A DNA stretch of 64,000 nt from Eutypa lata (Eukaryota; Ascomycota; Sordariomycetes; Xylariales; Diatrypaceae): assembly GCA_022661535.1 (NCBI GenBank), contig JAKULF010000001.1, positions 3,348,001-3,412,000 of the forward strand, written 5' to 3'. The notes below the pieces were generated by a model, which had not been told where the DNA came from, did no database searches, and worked only from the letters and a program-made list of their open reading frames with translations. How positions within the stretch are numbered: position 1 is the stretch's first letter; every line of letters starts with the position of its first letter. This document shows positions 38,011 through 48,854 of the stretch, one piece after another. The position numbers and the translations under genes were made by a program.

Positions 38011-38979
38011 ATGTCTCACTGGAAATCAATCCTCCCCACAGCTGCCCTAGCAGCAGCAGTCCTCGCCCAGGACATGCCCATCCCCGATCTGAGCGGAGAC
38101 ATCATCTGCGACGGCACCATCCGGCCCGACTACGACGAATGCCGGGACGTCCTCCTCCCGCAGACGTTCGGCGGCGTCACCGTCGGGCCAGAGTTCATGG
38201 AGGGACAGACCATCGCCGGCGACGACTGCCAATTCCGGGCACTGAAATGTGGGACCAACACAGCCGGCGAGTTCATCATCGAAGATTTTTCCTCTATGTA
38301 TCCACTTGTGGAAACGCAGTGCGGCGACTTCCCCGCGGGCGGCGTCTACCGATCCGGTGACGCCTGCATCTACATCGACACGCCCAACAACACGTTCGGG
38401 CCCGACACCAAAAAGAGGACCGCAGTCCTAGAGCCGGTCCCGGTACCCGCTCTAGAGGAGAGGGAGAAGAGACAAGCCAGGAGGGACCTAGTCAAGGAAT
38501 CTCGGGACCTCGTCGAGCGCCAGTGCGACCCCCCTGACGAGCCCTGCTACACCTACGTCGAGCAGGTGTTCCTGACGGGGATCCGCGGCCACGAGCAGAG
38601 GGTGTGCGACAACATCCTGCCCAACGGCGGGCGCTGCGACCAGTCGCGGTCGGTCACGACGACGGAGTCGTTCTCGTTCGGCGTCGACATCGGGTCGGGG
38701 ATCAAGGACATCGTGGACGTGTCGGCGAGCTTCTCGGAGGAGGTCAGCAGCTCGACCACGGAGACCATCACCACCGCCATCACGGTGGACTGCGAGGACG
38801 GCGGCTACGTCGTCTGGTATCCTCTGATGGAGATCTCCAAAGGCGAGTGCGGGTCGGGGCCGCAGGCGAGCTGTGACGGCGGCTGCATTGCGGATACTAT
38901 TACCGAGTGCCAGTACCAAAAGCCCATCACTTCCGGGGAGGGAAAACTCAGTGGGGAATATGATATCCAATGTCTATAG
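38011..38979 (+). CDS. Secreted, Kex2-processed cysteine-containing protein
   Basis: Single exon, 322 residues. The signal peptide has the core ILPTAALAAAVLA with a cut near residue 20. Likely Kex2/furin sites: KKR at 134-136 and REKR at 151-154, followed by RR at 157-158. The product would be a propeptide of about 130 residues and a mature chain of about 165. The mature part starts with a Cys pair (CDPPDEPC) and has a Ser/Thr-rich amphipathic section (about 214-258; SFSFGVDIGSGIKDIVDV then SASFSEEVSSSTTE) and a Cys-rich end (GECG, SCDGGC, TEC, QCL). The alternating polar/non-polar strands with a GI(K)D-type turn resemble the insertion region of aerolysin-type beta-pore formers, but this is a pattern resemblance only. 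No catalytic motif. It could equally be a secreted adhesin or effector. Confidence 0.7.
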   Translation: MSHWKSILPTAALAAAVLAQDMPIPDLSGDIICDGTIRPDYDECRDVLLPQTFGGVTVGPEFMEGQTIAGDDCQFRALKCGTNTAGEFIIEDFSSMYPLVETQCGDFPAGGVYRSGDACIYIDTPNNTFGPDTKKRTAVLEPVPVPALEEREKRQARRDLVKESRDLVERQCDPPDEPCYTYVEQVFLTGIRGHEQRVCDNILPNGGRCDQSRSVTTTESFSFGVDIGSGIKDIVDVSASFSEEVSSSTTETITTAITVDCEDGGYVVWYPLMEISKGECGSGPQASCDGGCIADTITECQYQKPITSGEGKLSGEYDIQCL

Positions 38980-40229
38980 AAAGCCAACGATTTTTGAATC
39001 GATCTAACAGAAACCCGGTCAATGAATCGAGATGGGTGGGAAAGGAGGATGAGGAACGCCAGGTCTACATAGATGGTGGGTGGCGCACGGAAGAGACAGC
39101 GGAATGCCGACCAGTCTTTCGCTTTCGCACACCCTCTCAGGGATATTCTTGTGCTTATATGAAGAACTTGCGCACCTGTAATTAAATTTTGTCCCGAAAT
39201 CTAAAACAAGTTAACTAACAACAGAATGATACACAGAGGGCCAATCAAATTATATTTCAAAGGTACCGGTAAGCTGGAGAAGTTTAAGGCATTGAAGTGA
39301 AAGTGGGATCCAGCAGGTGTGTTCATCAAAAAGAGAGAAAAAAAAGCTCCTCAGCCAAATTGATAAATATTATGGATGGTTGCTACATGGCAGGCATGTA
39401 CAATGTCATAGTAATTTCATGCTTACGTAACATGCTAGCCTTCGCTTTGTCGAAATATATTTTAGGTACTTCAGGTTCCAAAACAACCTAGTATTGGATA
39501 ATATGAGTAAGCCCGTCTTTTAGATACCATTGTGGTAGACAATAGTTGAACCGCTCAACTGTGCTGACGCCGTCGGCATTCGAAATCTGCTGTTATAGTG
39601 GGGAACGGAGAACAAATCTACGATACATGATACTCATTACTAAAATTTGGCCTCATGATATGGTTCGTGGTTTTATTTTACGTTTAATTACTTTCGTGGC
39701 CTTAATATGTATACGTAACAACGGAATACTATCCGAGGGAATAATATGCACCATTTAAAACCGCAGTCGAAAAAGCATGTGGACTTGAAAGTTATCCAAA
39801 ATCTATTTCAGAAAACCATCCTTAGCATCATAACCAAATATGTCGAGTTCAGGAAGTAGTCATCATGTACCGTTACCAGAGATACATACAGAGTCGTTGA
39901 AAAGTTGTCTTTGTGTAGCCTTGAGGAATTTGGCTGCAACCGGAATATAATCAGTAGTCCTATATTTCATTGTTCGTCTTTGTCCACTGTCATTTATCTA
40001 AACGGATTAAACCCCCCGGGTTTACTAACTAATTTACCTCCCCTCTTCTCTCCCCTACGTATAATATATAGCTATATACAGGATATATACGTATCTAGGC
40101 TCCTTTCTTACAAGATCTCTAACCATACAAAAGTCAAAATTAACGAAAAGGTCTCACATAACCTTAGTATAACTTAAAGTAAACCCAGAGATATTCGATT
40201 TCCAAGAAAGTATACGCAATTGGTCCAAG
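38980..40229. other. Intergenic region upstream of SIR2-NACHT gene
   Basis: 1.25 kb, A+T-rich, no gene seen. A TATA-rich stretch (CTATATACAGGATATATACG) at 40072-40091 lies about 140 bp before the SIR2-NACHT start and may be its core promoter. Confidence 0.45.
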
Positions 40230-42620
40230 ATGAAGCTCCAGGGTACTAGTCCGCGGACGCGGCGATTGAAGCAGAATAGGGATAGGGAGGCTAGGAGAAG
40301 ACAACAGGAAGCTGTAGAGAGGCTTCGAGATGAGTTGAGGGCTGGGCGTCTAGCAATTTGCGTCGGCTCAGGAGTTACTCTCTTTTCCGCTTCTACTCAG
40401 ATGTATCGTTTGTCAGTAAGTAATTAGTAGCTATTTCTTGCCCCATTTCCTCACGACTTAAGATTCCCATTTCGGTTAGACTTGTGAAAACTCGTTACTA
40501 AGCTTGGAAGGGCATTTGCTAACTCGACATGTTTCAGTGGACTGGGTGTGTTGCCAACGCGCTTGATTATTTCGAAGATCAGGCCAAGACGCTTGGGGAC
40601 TTGGATCACCACAGGCGTGATATCAACCGGGCCAGACAGCTTCTGCAAGACCCCAACGCCACTGCTGATGATCTCCTCGATGCCGCAAACAGGGTACAGA
40701 AACTTTTGTCTGCGCGCCACGACCTGTATTCCGGCTGGTTGAAGCACCAATTCAAGAGCCTATACAAATATATGGACAAACCTGCTATACTCGATAGCCT
40801 GAAGCAATTGCATCAGAAGGGAGCCATGCTGATGACTACGAATTATGATGATATGCTCGAAAAGCACTTAGATATTCCTCCTATTGATCGATCGGATCCT
40901 CATGCTCTCGTATCGTATCAGCGAGGCTCTCTTAATGCAGTATTCCACCCACACGGCCACTGGCGGAACGCAGATGGTGTTGTCTTATCAGCGGAAGACT
41001 ACTACGGTGTCAAGGGACACAAGGATGTCCAAGAGGTATTGAAACATGTCTTAGCTACGAAGACCGTTCTATTTGTTGGATGCGGAGGAGGGTTGAGTGA
41101 CCCGAATTTCGGCAAGCTTATGGAGTGGATTGGAGAGAAACATAAGACACGGGGAGCCACTCATTACCTTCTACTCTCCAAATCACAGGATAATCCTGTG
41201 ACGGAACTAGCATTGAACCACGTCCAGTGCGAGAGCTTCGATGATATTGGCCGCTGGCTAGGAGACCTATTGGACATAAATGAGCGTCGGGAGGGCATAA
41301 GTAAGTCTCTCTTATATGACTCATAATCATAGTTCTAACCACAATGTTGTAGTTTCGGAGAATAGTCAACGGAAATTGATCAGTGACTGGCTCCAACCTC
41401 TTGATCAGACTAGATTTCTCATTGATAACTGTAACCTTCAAGGACCAACAGATGTTTCGGACGATTTGACGAATAAAAAAGGTATATGGCAAGACAACAA
41501 ATATTTACTCGCAAGGGTGCTGGGTGCCGGTATGTACTATTGTTTTAATGTCCCCTTTTCTATATTCCTGTTTTAGTATATCCACCATAGCTTACCATTT
41601 TCGTAAATAGGGGGATCTGGCAAGACGATGTTCTGTGCGTCAGTCATTAAAAGTACACAAGCGAACTGCCGACTAGCAACTTATCAACGGTCTCGAGACT
41701 CTCTTGCATACTTCTTCTGTACAACACACGACATGCGCGACAGGACACCCACAAAAACGCCCCATAGCTTTTCCCAATTCCTACGTACCGTCATCGCACA
41801 ACTATGCCCACCAGATCATATCTTTGAAGAGCTCCAAGATCTGTACGACGACTGCACAAAACACCACCCGGCCAGGCCTGCTACCAATGCAGAGCTTCAA
41901 GACGTTCTTATCGAGGTACTCGACGGGCTTAGTCGAGTTTCTGTTCCCACGAACGGGGATACGATCCAGCCAGGGGTGACATACCTAGTTATAGATGGTT
42001 TAGACGGGATTCCGTTGCACCAACGAGATGAATGGTTCGCGTTCATCGGAGAAATTGCCACTCGAGCTTTCCCTCGCGTTCACTTGCTAGTTGCCCATCG
42101 CAACAGAACCGTGATCAGGAAGCCACTTGAACGCCATGGGGTATGGAAGAAGGTTTCTTGCGATCAGAAAACCATGCGGAACACGATGATTACCTATATT
42201 GACAAACGCTTGGAAAAAGACCCCCAGTTACAGGAGTACGAAAGAGGCGTAAGCAACAAAATCCAGGGTGAACAGGCCAATGCGAACAGGACGCTGGATG
42301 ATATTCAACGAGAAGTAAGAATGAATATCGTTATAGAGCTGGCTAGAGTAGGGAAGAAGTAAGTCAAATTTCGCGCTCATTTATAAAGTTATAAGGACCT
42401 AGTTGAACTAAACCCCGTGTCCAGCTTCCAATGGGTGTACTGGAAACTGCAGGATATGAAACAGGTGTATAATTTCGGGTGGGCGGATTCGAATACAGTC
42501 ATACCACCACTACCACCACCGCCCGTCGATAGCAACAGTTCGTCTAGCGATAGCTCGAATGGTAAACGTCGGGCCAACCCAACTACCGGCAAAGATCCGA
42601 AGAAACCAAAGACAGTGTAA
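40230..42620 (+). CDS. SIR2-NACHT fusion (NLR/STAND-like) protein
   Basis: Spliced as join(40230..40415,40538..41300,41353..41529,41611..42358,42425..42620), 689 residues. Four introns of 122, 52, 81 and 66 nt (donors GTAAGT, GTAAGT, GTATGT, GTAAGT) all close in phase. After a basic helical N-terminus (1-38) a SIR2_2-type domain shows AICVGSGVT (GSG at 46-48), WTG (63-65), TTNYD (162-166), HPHG (199-202) and GCGGGLSDPN (243-252), the NAD-binding glycines, the Asn/Asp and the catalytic-type His of sirtuin-fold enzymes. A NACHT-type NTPase follows: Walker A GAGGSGKT (374-381), Walker B YLVIDGLDG (500-508), a sensor strand HLLVAHRN and the helix NFQWVYWKLQDMKQ. The chain ends soon after, in a Pro/Ser-rich tail with a bipartite basic cluster (KRR...KKPK). 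No WD40, ankyrin or TPR repeats. Likely an intracellular signalling NTPase with an NAD-cleaving effector; activity is inference. Confidence 0.88.
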
Positions 42621-43485
42621 CGGTAGTCCGACAGGGTGATTATACGATACGGCTTTGACTGCGAGGACCGTTGCCTACTGAATTGCGGGTGCTATGGGAC
42701 CGGGGAATAATTTGGACACCAATGCTACGCTTGGAAATTGTGATGGTATCTCTTCTATCTCGTCTTTTGGAGCTTGGTTGCGTGGATGGCGAACATCGGT
42801 TAACACCGTGACTTTCTTATGTATCAGGAGTAGTGGAAATGGAGGAAACGTGGCGGTTCATGTAGTTATGCGCGTACTTGAATTACTACTGAAATAAGCC
42901 CATATTGGAAGTGATATCAACGCAGAGATATGCCAGGAGACTATACGAATGCTAGCCTAGAGGCTCCGGACCAGAGCCTCTGGCGACACGGTGCCTCAAG
43001 CAGCATGATTCGCCGATTAATACCTATGATATTAGAACAAACTTATTAAAATTCTTACCCGCGTTACAGCGAATGTAGTTGTATGCTTAATAATATAAAG
43101 GTGGTCAGTTTGAGAGATGGGACGTTGTAGTTGTAGACTGTAGTCTTTCAAGGGGCCAGCGTGTCTGCCAATGCAAACTGAACAACACTAGCATCAATGC
43201 AATTGCCATGCTGTTCAATAGGGACGCCCGTCAAGGCTATGCATCAACGTGTAAAGTATGAAATCCCAGGAGCATGAAAGGCAGCCGCCCGTAAAAATCC
43301 GCTAATAAATGTTTAGCTGGTGATATGCTTGTCATACATACATCCTTATATATCGTTCTTAGCCAGACCAACGCCAAAAATGGAGCAGTATAACAACTAC
43401 CTACCGGGTAGTAGGCATACACGGAGGCTCGTGTCGCACCGGCCGCTATTACCCCTTTCTAGTTATAAGTTGAATGTAGTTATTA
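42621..43485. other. Intergenic region left of the MITE
   Basis: No supportable gene. The stretch carries short open frames without features and ends at the TA dinucleotide (43484-43485) that flanks the inverted-repeat element. Confidence 0.5.
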
Positions 43486-43539
43486 ACGCCATCCACCCCA
43501 CAACGGGCCACCCCCCACAGGGGGCCACCATTACCACCA
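43486..43539 (+). repeat. Left terminal inverted repeat of MITE
   Basis: G+C-rich block (CCATCCACCCCACAACGGGC core) standing out in A+T-rich surroundings; pairs with the right repeat in inverted orientation. Confidence 0.8.
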
Positions 43540-44089
43540 AAACACTTGATATATAGGAATGCATAACGTGCTCTAAATGTAATGAAAAAAAATAAAGAAA
43601 ATCAATATATAACCGCATTTACGTATTAAGCTTGCTATGTAATTATCATGTGATTTTATTTCAAGGTTGTAGCGTTAAGGAAAGTAATAGGCGGAACCTT
43701 AAATATCACTATATTTGTATATGATATTGCTATATATACCAAAGCGAATAACGTAGCCATTTGTTAAATAATAAATTAAATAATTTATATACTTCTTAGT
43801 TACGTTAATACCTTTTATTTAATATAAATATTAATTGTATTATTTTAATTTTAAAGGACTTTTTATTTAAGAGCCATTTTATAACTCTTTAGTATACGAT
43901 TTGTATGCGATTTCTCGTTAGTTTACTAAGGGCACCAAGCGATTACATGATTTCTGAATGAATAACACTACGTACCATATTGTATCTATACCAGCTAATA
44001 GCTCTTGAATTACGTATTAAGACAATATAGCTTTCGTATTTATAGCTGGTGAATTGGCAAAGTTATGTATAAGTGAACATGATGGCTTT

Positions 44090-44143
44090 TGGTGATAAAG
44101 GTGGCCCTTTGAGGGGGGTGGCCCGTTGTGGGGTGGATGGGGT
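44090..44143 (-). repeat. Right terminal inverted repeat of MITE
   Basis: Reverse complement of the left repeat, differing at its third base and in the short segment after the C-run (TCAAAG here, ACAGGG on the left), then ending at a TA. Confidence 0.8.
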
Positions 44144-44468
44144 TATTAGACATAAGATAGCCGAACTATGATTTCGTAATAATTAATGCAGTCTTCTAAT
44201 TGATCTAGCTAGTTAGCTAGTTGTTCTAGAAAAAGGGAATACGAGAATTAGTTCACGGAGCTATTGTTTGGGGTCGCATAACCCCCAGTAAATGAGCCCA
44301 CCACCCCCGGTTATAGGTGGAGTATATCGTGTTCAATCTCCGCGATGGCAGGATGGATGTAACGGCATCGAACTACATAAGGCGAGCATCATCACCACCA
44401 CCACCGCCATTCCTGTCCGGGGCTGAGAAAAGCGCAGAGAAGATCCCTCACATCATCAGACCGCCACG
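44144..44468. promoter_or_regulatory. Promoter region of aspartic protease, next to MITE
   Basis: 325 bp between the right MITE end and the protease start, so the element forms the distal promoter border. A CTAGCTAGTTAGCTAG palindromic run is at 44206-44221. No defined operator. Confidence 0.35.
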
Positions 44469-45862
44469 ATGTCTTCAGTCTCTCATCCGCTGCTCCTGGC
44501 TTCGCTACTAGTGCCCGCTGCTTCCGCTGCAGTGCTCGATTTGCCTGTCTGGTTTCGGAATACCTATGTAAGCAAACCCCAGTGCATTCGAATTATAATA
44601 TCCCGAGATACGTGACCCGGAGCTCACCAACCAACCCTCCCATCATCAAGGCCGACGTCGAGGTGCAGATAGGAACACCGCCAACAAGCCACCTGCTCCG
44701 CTTCGACACCGGCAGTGCGACGAGCTGGGTCGTGGATCAAACATGCGCGACCGAATGTAACAACTACAGCGGGTAGGTAATAACTGTTTGCATCATGAAC
44801 TACTTCTTCTTGCCAGCCTACCTAGTTACCTAACATCATACGTCCAGATTCCCGCGCAGCGGCTACAACGCCAGCGCGTCCTCGACCTCGGGGTCGCTGG
44901 GAACCTACGCGGAGATCGTATATCTAGGCGGGACGACAGCAGGGTCGGGGATGTACGACGAGAACTTCTCGTTCGCGCCGCCCTCCTCCTCGTCGTCCCC
45001 TCTGGTCTCCTGGAACCAGTCCTTCCTCGCCGTCAACGAGACGTCGTGGGCGCAGACGGCGGCGGACGGGTTCATGGGGCTCGCGTTCTCCACCATCTCG
45101 GACGGGGGCGCGCCGACCGTCGTCGAGACCCTCATGTGGGACGGCCTGCTCGACGCGCCGCGCTTCGCCATCTACTACGGCACCGAGCTCAACGATACCG
45201 GGGGCGCGCCGGGCGACGGGATCATCACCGTCGGCGGGTCCAGGGAGGAGACGTACGTCGACGCCTCCGATGCTGGCGAGGGCCTTACCTGGGTCCCGCT
45301 CGTCTTGCAGGAGGGCGAGCCCGAGTACCAGGTTTGGCGCACGAAGCTGGTATCGATGACCGCGACCAAGGAGGGTGGGAATGGGACGGCTACGGCTACC
45401 GCCACCGTCGCCGCCAAAGACACGACTCTCGATTTCGAAAATTCCTACGCCGTCTTCGACACGGGCGCGGGCTCGATGACGGTCCCCGAGAGCCAAGTAG
45501 ACGCCATGTACGAGGCGATCGGGCTCTGGAGCTACCGGGACATCCTGGAGAACGGGGTGGTGCCGCTGTGCTCCGAGTTCAACTCGTCGTGGTCGGTGTC
45601 GCTCAGTTTCCAGGGCGACGCCAGCGACGCCTCCGTGGTCCGGACGCTGACGCTGACGGGGGAGCAGCTCGCCCGGCCGGGGTTCGCGGGCGGCCGCGAG
45701 GACGCCTGCTGGCCCCCGTTCGAGGGCGGGAATGGCGACGGCTTCTTCCTTCTCGGCACGCCAATACTGGAGAAGTTCTACACTATATGGGACTTTGGCG
45801 CTGTTGCGGTCGAGGATTACAAGCCGCAGATCGGGTTTGGAAAGCTGAAGGCCGGGTTGTAA
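44469..45862 (+). CDS. Secreted pepsin-like (A1 family) aspartic protease
   Basis: Best model join(44469..44567,44651..44772,44848..45862), 411 residues. The first intron (83 nt, GTAAGC to CATCAAG) is chosen because it alone keeps frame and gives FRNTY-ADVEVQIGTPP, the usual A1 strand; the second (75 nt, GTAGGT to GTCCAG) joins NNYSG to FPRSGYNASASST. Catalytic aspartates: D52 in FDTGSATSW and D278 in AVFDTGAGS. The signal peptide ends near ASAA. Mature processing would be short, as there is almost no propeptide between the signal and the first catalytic strand. Several N-glycosylation sequons are present. Other family marks are GFMGLAF and FFLLGTPILEKFYTIWDFG. No GPI tail. The fold and family are sure; secretion is likely. 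Confidence 0.88.
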
Positions 45863-46148
45863 AAAGGTAGACATCCCAAACCGCTCTTAAGCATGATTGG
45901 AGAAGAAGTTCCAAAATGTTGGTAATATTAGCGAATATACTCTATTACTATTCAGATTGTGTCTCTTTGACTCCTTGCTTTAGGGGCTGCTTCGTGATGA
46001 AGAGCTGAATCGCTCCTGCAGACTCCAGAGACTAATGTGCTGCTTTCCAACCATACAAATTATTACCACTCATATCATCTACGTATTATTTACTGATCTT
46101 AGTTTATGAACCCAATTTATAATCCCACATTGATCCGATATGCATGCA

Positions 46149-48854
46149 TTAAGCGTATTCATAAGTTCCGACGTTCCCATCATACCGTAGCGTAGCAGCA
46201 CGACGGCTGCCATCCCGCCTGCCGCGTGGAGCCGGGAGGCGAGTAGAGTTGAAACCGGCATACTCGCCCAGGCTAGGCGGGAGGTCCCCAACCGCGGTGC
46301 CCCACGCGCTCTCGTTCGCGCCGAGCGTGAGCACGAGCTCCTTGCCGTCGGTGAAGAAGCTGTGGTCGAGCCAGTTCTTCGAGTAGGGCTCGCCGTCGAG
46401 CGTGGCGCTCTGGATGTAGATGGCCTGGTACTCCGCGTCGAAGTTGACGGAGCGGATGCGCGCCGTCTGGCCCGTCACCGGGCTCGTCACGTTCACGTCC
46501 TCGAAGAACGGCGGTGTGATGAGGTACACGTCCTGCCCCGGGTTCGGGAACAGCCCCATCATGGAGAAGGCGACGAACGAGCCCATCGCCCCGCTGTCGT
46601 CGTTGCCTGGCAGGCCGCCCGGGTCCGTCGAGAAGTACCGCGGGATGTAGAAGTGCGCGCGCTGTGCTGATAGTGCTGGCCGCCCTGCGTAGTGGTATTG
46701 AAATACCGTTAGGAATGACGGCTCGTTGCCGATGTATGTGATCTCCTGGTCGTGGAGGAAGTCGAGGCGCTTCACGAACTCGGCGGGCCCGCCAAAGAGT
46801 GTCGTTAGGTCCGCTTGATTATGCGGGACGAAGCTGAACACGACCAAGTTTAATGCTGTGTACAGGGGTTCCTTGTGCAGGATGCGAAATTTACTCACTA
46901 GCTGTACTCCCATATACTACTCTCAAAAGTCTCTTTAGCACCGATAGTCAGCGAACACTCGGTGCCCGACTGGTCAATATTGCTACACCAGAGGGGATCT
47001 TGGAAACCCCAAGTTTCGTTCAGGTACCGTGGTTGGAAGAACCCCACAAAACCGGTATCTGTTCCGTTAGCAAAGCTCGAGACTTGATCGTCTTTGAACA
47101 GATTCCTCCAGTTTCCGCTGGACTCGATATACTTCTCCACGTCGTCCGGTTTATTGAGACCTTTAGCTATTTGAGAGATAACAAAGTCGTTATAGCTGTA
47201 CTCCAGCGTTCTTGAGAGGCTTCGGGTGAAGGTGCCGAACCCTTTGTAGTCAAAGTCCTGAACGGGGACGTATCCAAGCCGTTTCCAGCTATCCAAACCG
47301 CCGCGTCCCATGCTGGACCAGTCGAATGGCTCGACCTCGGCGTCTTTCACTACTGCTTCGTAACCCACTTCCCACTGGTAATATGCTTAAAAGTCTGCCA
47401 TTAAATCGAGGGTCCTGAAAGGGCTTACGTCAATATCCTCCGAGATTCCTTTCAAAAAAGCATCAGCTAGGACAACATCGGCATTGGAGCCACCCTACTC
47501 CCATTAGTTGAGGCATAATTGGTCAAGGGGCACACAGTCTCTACCTGGGTATATCCTGCGGAAAAGGACATGCGACAATCTGGCAGCCAACCCTCATATC
47601 TATACGTATCAATCAATGAGCGAATCATCTGAGCAACTGCAGGGGGGTCAAGGATCGTCAAAAAAGGTATTTGAGATCGGAAGCTATCCCATAAGCTTAA
47701 GGCCAAGTTAGCATTGAGCAACTATACTTCTCCTAAGTGCTGATCTCTTACCAGTAGAACGAGTCAAAGTACGGTTCGCCGTTGTCCCAAAACGGGTTCT
47801 CTCCGGTGTAGTTCTGCGGGTTGACCATAGTCCTATAGATGCCGGAGTAGAAGTTGGTGGCGAGTGAATCATCGACCCCGCCACCCGTGGATATCGAGAT
47901 GGAGCCTAGCTTCGCCGCCCACGCATCCGAGGCAGCCTGCTCGACGGCTCCGAAGTCGTAGTCTGGGATCTCGCTCTCGGCGCTCGCGCACGCCTGCTCG
48001 GTGCTGATGAAGCTGACGCCGACGCGGGCCAGCACGGGCGCATCCGCTGATTCGAACCTGACGAAGGCGCCGCCCGGCAGTGGGTACCCGTTGATGCCTC
48101 TGGACACCGTCAGGTTCTTGACATCGGTGCTCGCGCGGCTGTTGACGAAGATCCCATCGTCGCGAAGGCCCGGCCCGGAGAAGTCCGTGCAGAAGTAGGC
48201 GCTGTAGTAGCCCCTGCTGAAGGACGATTGGAAGCGCGCACTTCCGGTGATCCGGCCCGTCTCCGGATCTACTGCGACGGTCCCGTTGTCCTGTCGGGAG
48301 TCCTGCATGTCGGATAGATCCTGTAGGATGAGCGGGCGGGAGGCGTTCCCTTCGCCGTCGGTTTCGGGGAACGTGAACCGGAAGAGAGCCGTGTGATGGG
48401 TTGCCGTCATCTCAGCTTCGATCCCGGTGTTTAGCGTTATACCGAAATACCCAGGGCGCGCTTGGACAGTCGAGTCGTCGAAAGCTCCATAGTTCACCCT
48501 AGTTTTCTTCGGAAAACCGCAACCGTTCACATCGTCGCCGGGACAGCTACTATACGGGAAGAGGGGGAAGTTACCCAGCGAAGGAGAACCACCCGTTCCG
48601 GAATCGTGAAGGACGGAGAATCCCGTGATGGGATAGCCATCTAAGGTGAACCCCCCTTGGTTACTAGGGCTGCTAGTATCCGCAACAGCCTTAGCCAGTC
48701 CATAAGGTATAGTGGCTCCCGCGAAGATATTTCCTCCGTTCCTGCTTCCAATTAACTGATCGACATATTGGAGAGGGTCAATAGCCGCCACCCTGAAAAT
48801 AGGGGCAATACACAGAAGACCGGAGAACAGCTGAATAGTAAATGAAGGCATCAT
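46149..48854 (-). CDS. GH92 exo-alpha-mannosidase, secreted (copy 2)
   Basis: Spliced as complement(join(46149..46833,46899..47374,47429..47494,47545..47695,47752..48854)), 826 residues. Four introns of 50-65 nt all close in phase and restore FYCLWDSFRSQ, GYTQGGSNADVV, DIDWEVGYE and WEYSYFVPHN. The start ATG at 48854 gives a signal peptide (MMPSFTIQLFSGLLCIAP); in-frame ATGs further upstream would hide it. GH92 marks: YVDQLIGSRNGGNIFAGATI, HDSGTGGSPSLGNFPLFP, NPQNYTGENPFW, DCRMSFSAGYTQGGSNAD, LSRTLEYSYND and GLPGNDDSGAMGSFVAF. Colinear with copy 1 along its full length, but copy 1 keeps only one intron, at the position of the last intron here. It would trim alpha-mannose from secreted or wall glycoproteins. 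Identification is strong. Confidence 0.93.

Larger units (their letters stand above)
43486..44143. mobile_element. 658 bp MITE with about 54 bp terminal inverted repeats and TA target duplication
   Basis: The left end (from 43486) begins ACGCCATCCACCCCACAACG and the right end, read inward from 44143 on the minus strand, begins ACCCCATCCACCCCACAACG. Similarity continues through GGGCCACCCCCC and GGCCACC to ACCACCAAAA, about 54 bp with a few mismatches. Both ends are flanked by TA (43484-43485 and 44144-44145). The interior is very A+T-rich and has no open frame. TIRs plus TA duplication and no coding capacity define a non-autonomous element of Tc1/mariner (pogo/Fot1) type. The superfamily is inferred from TA only. 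Confidence 0.8.
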
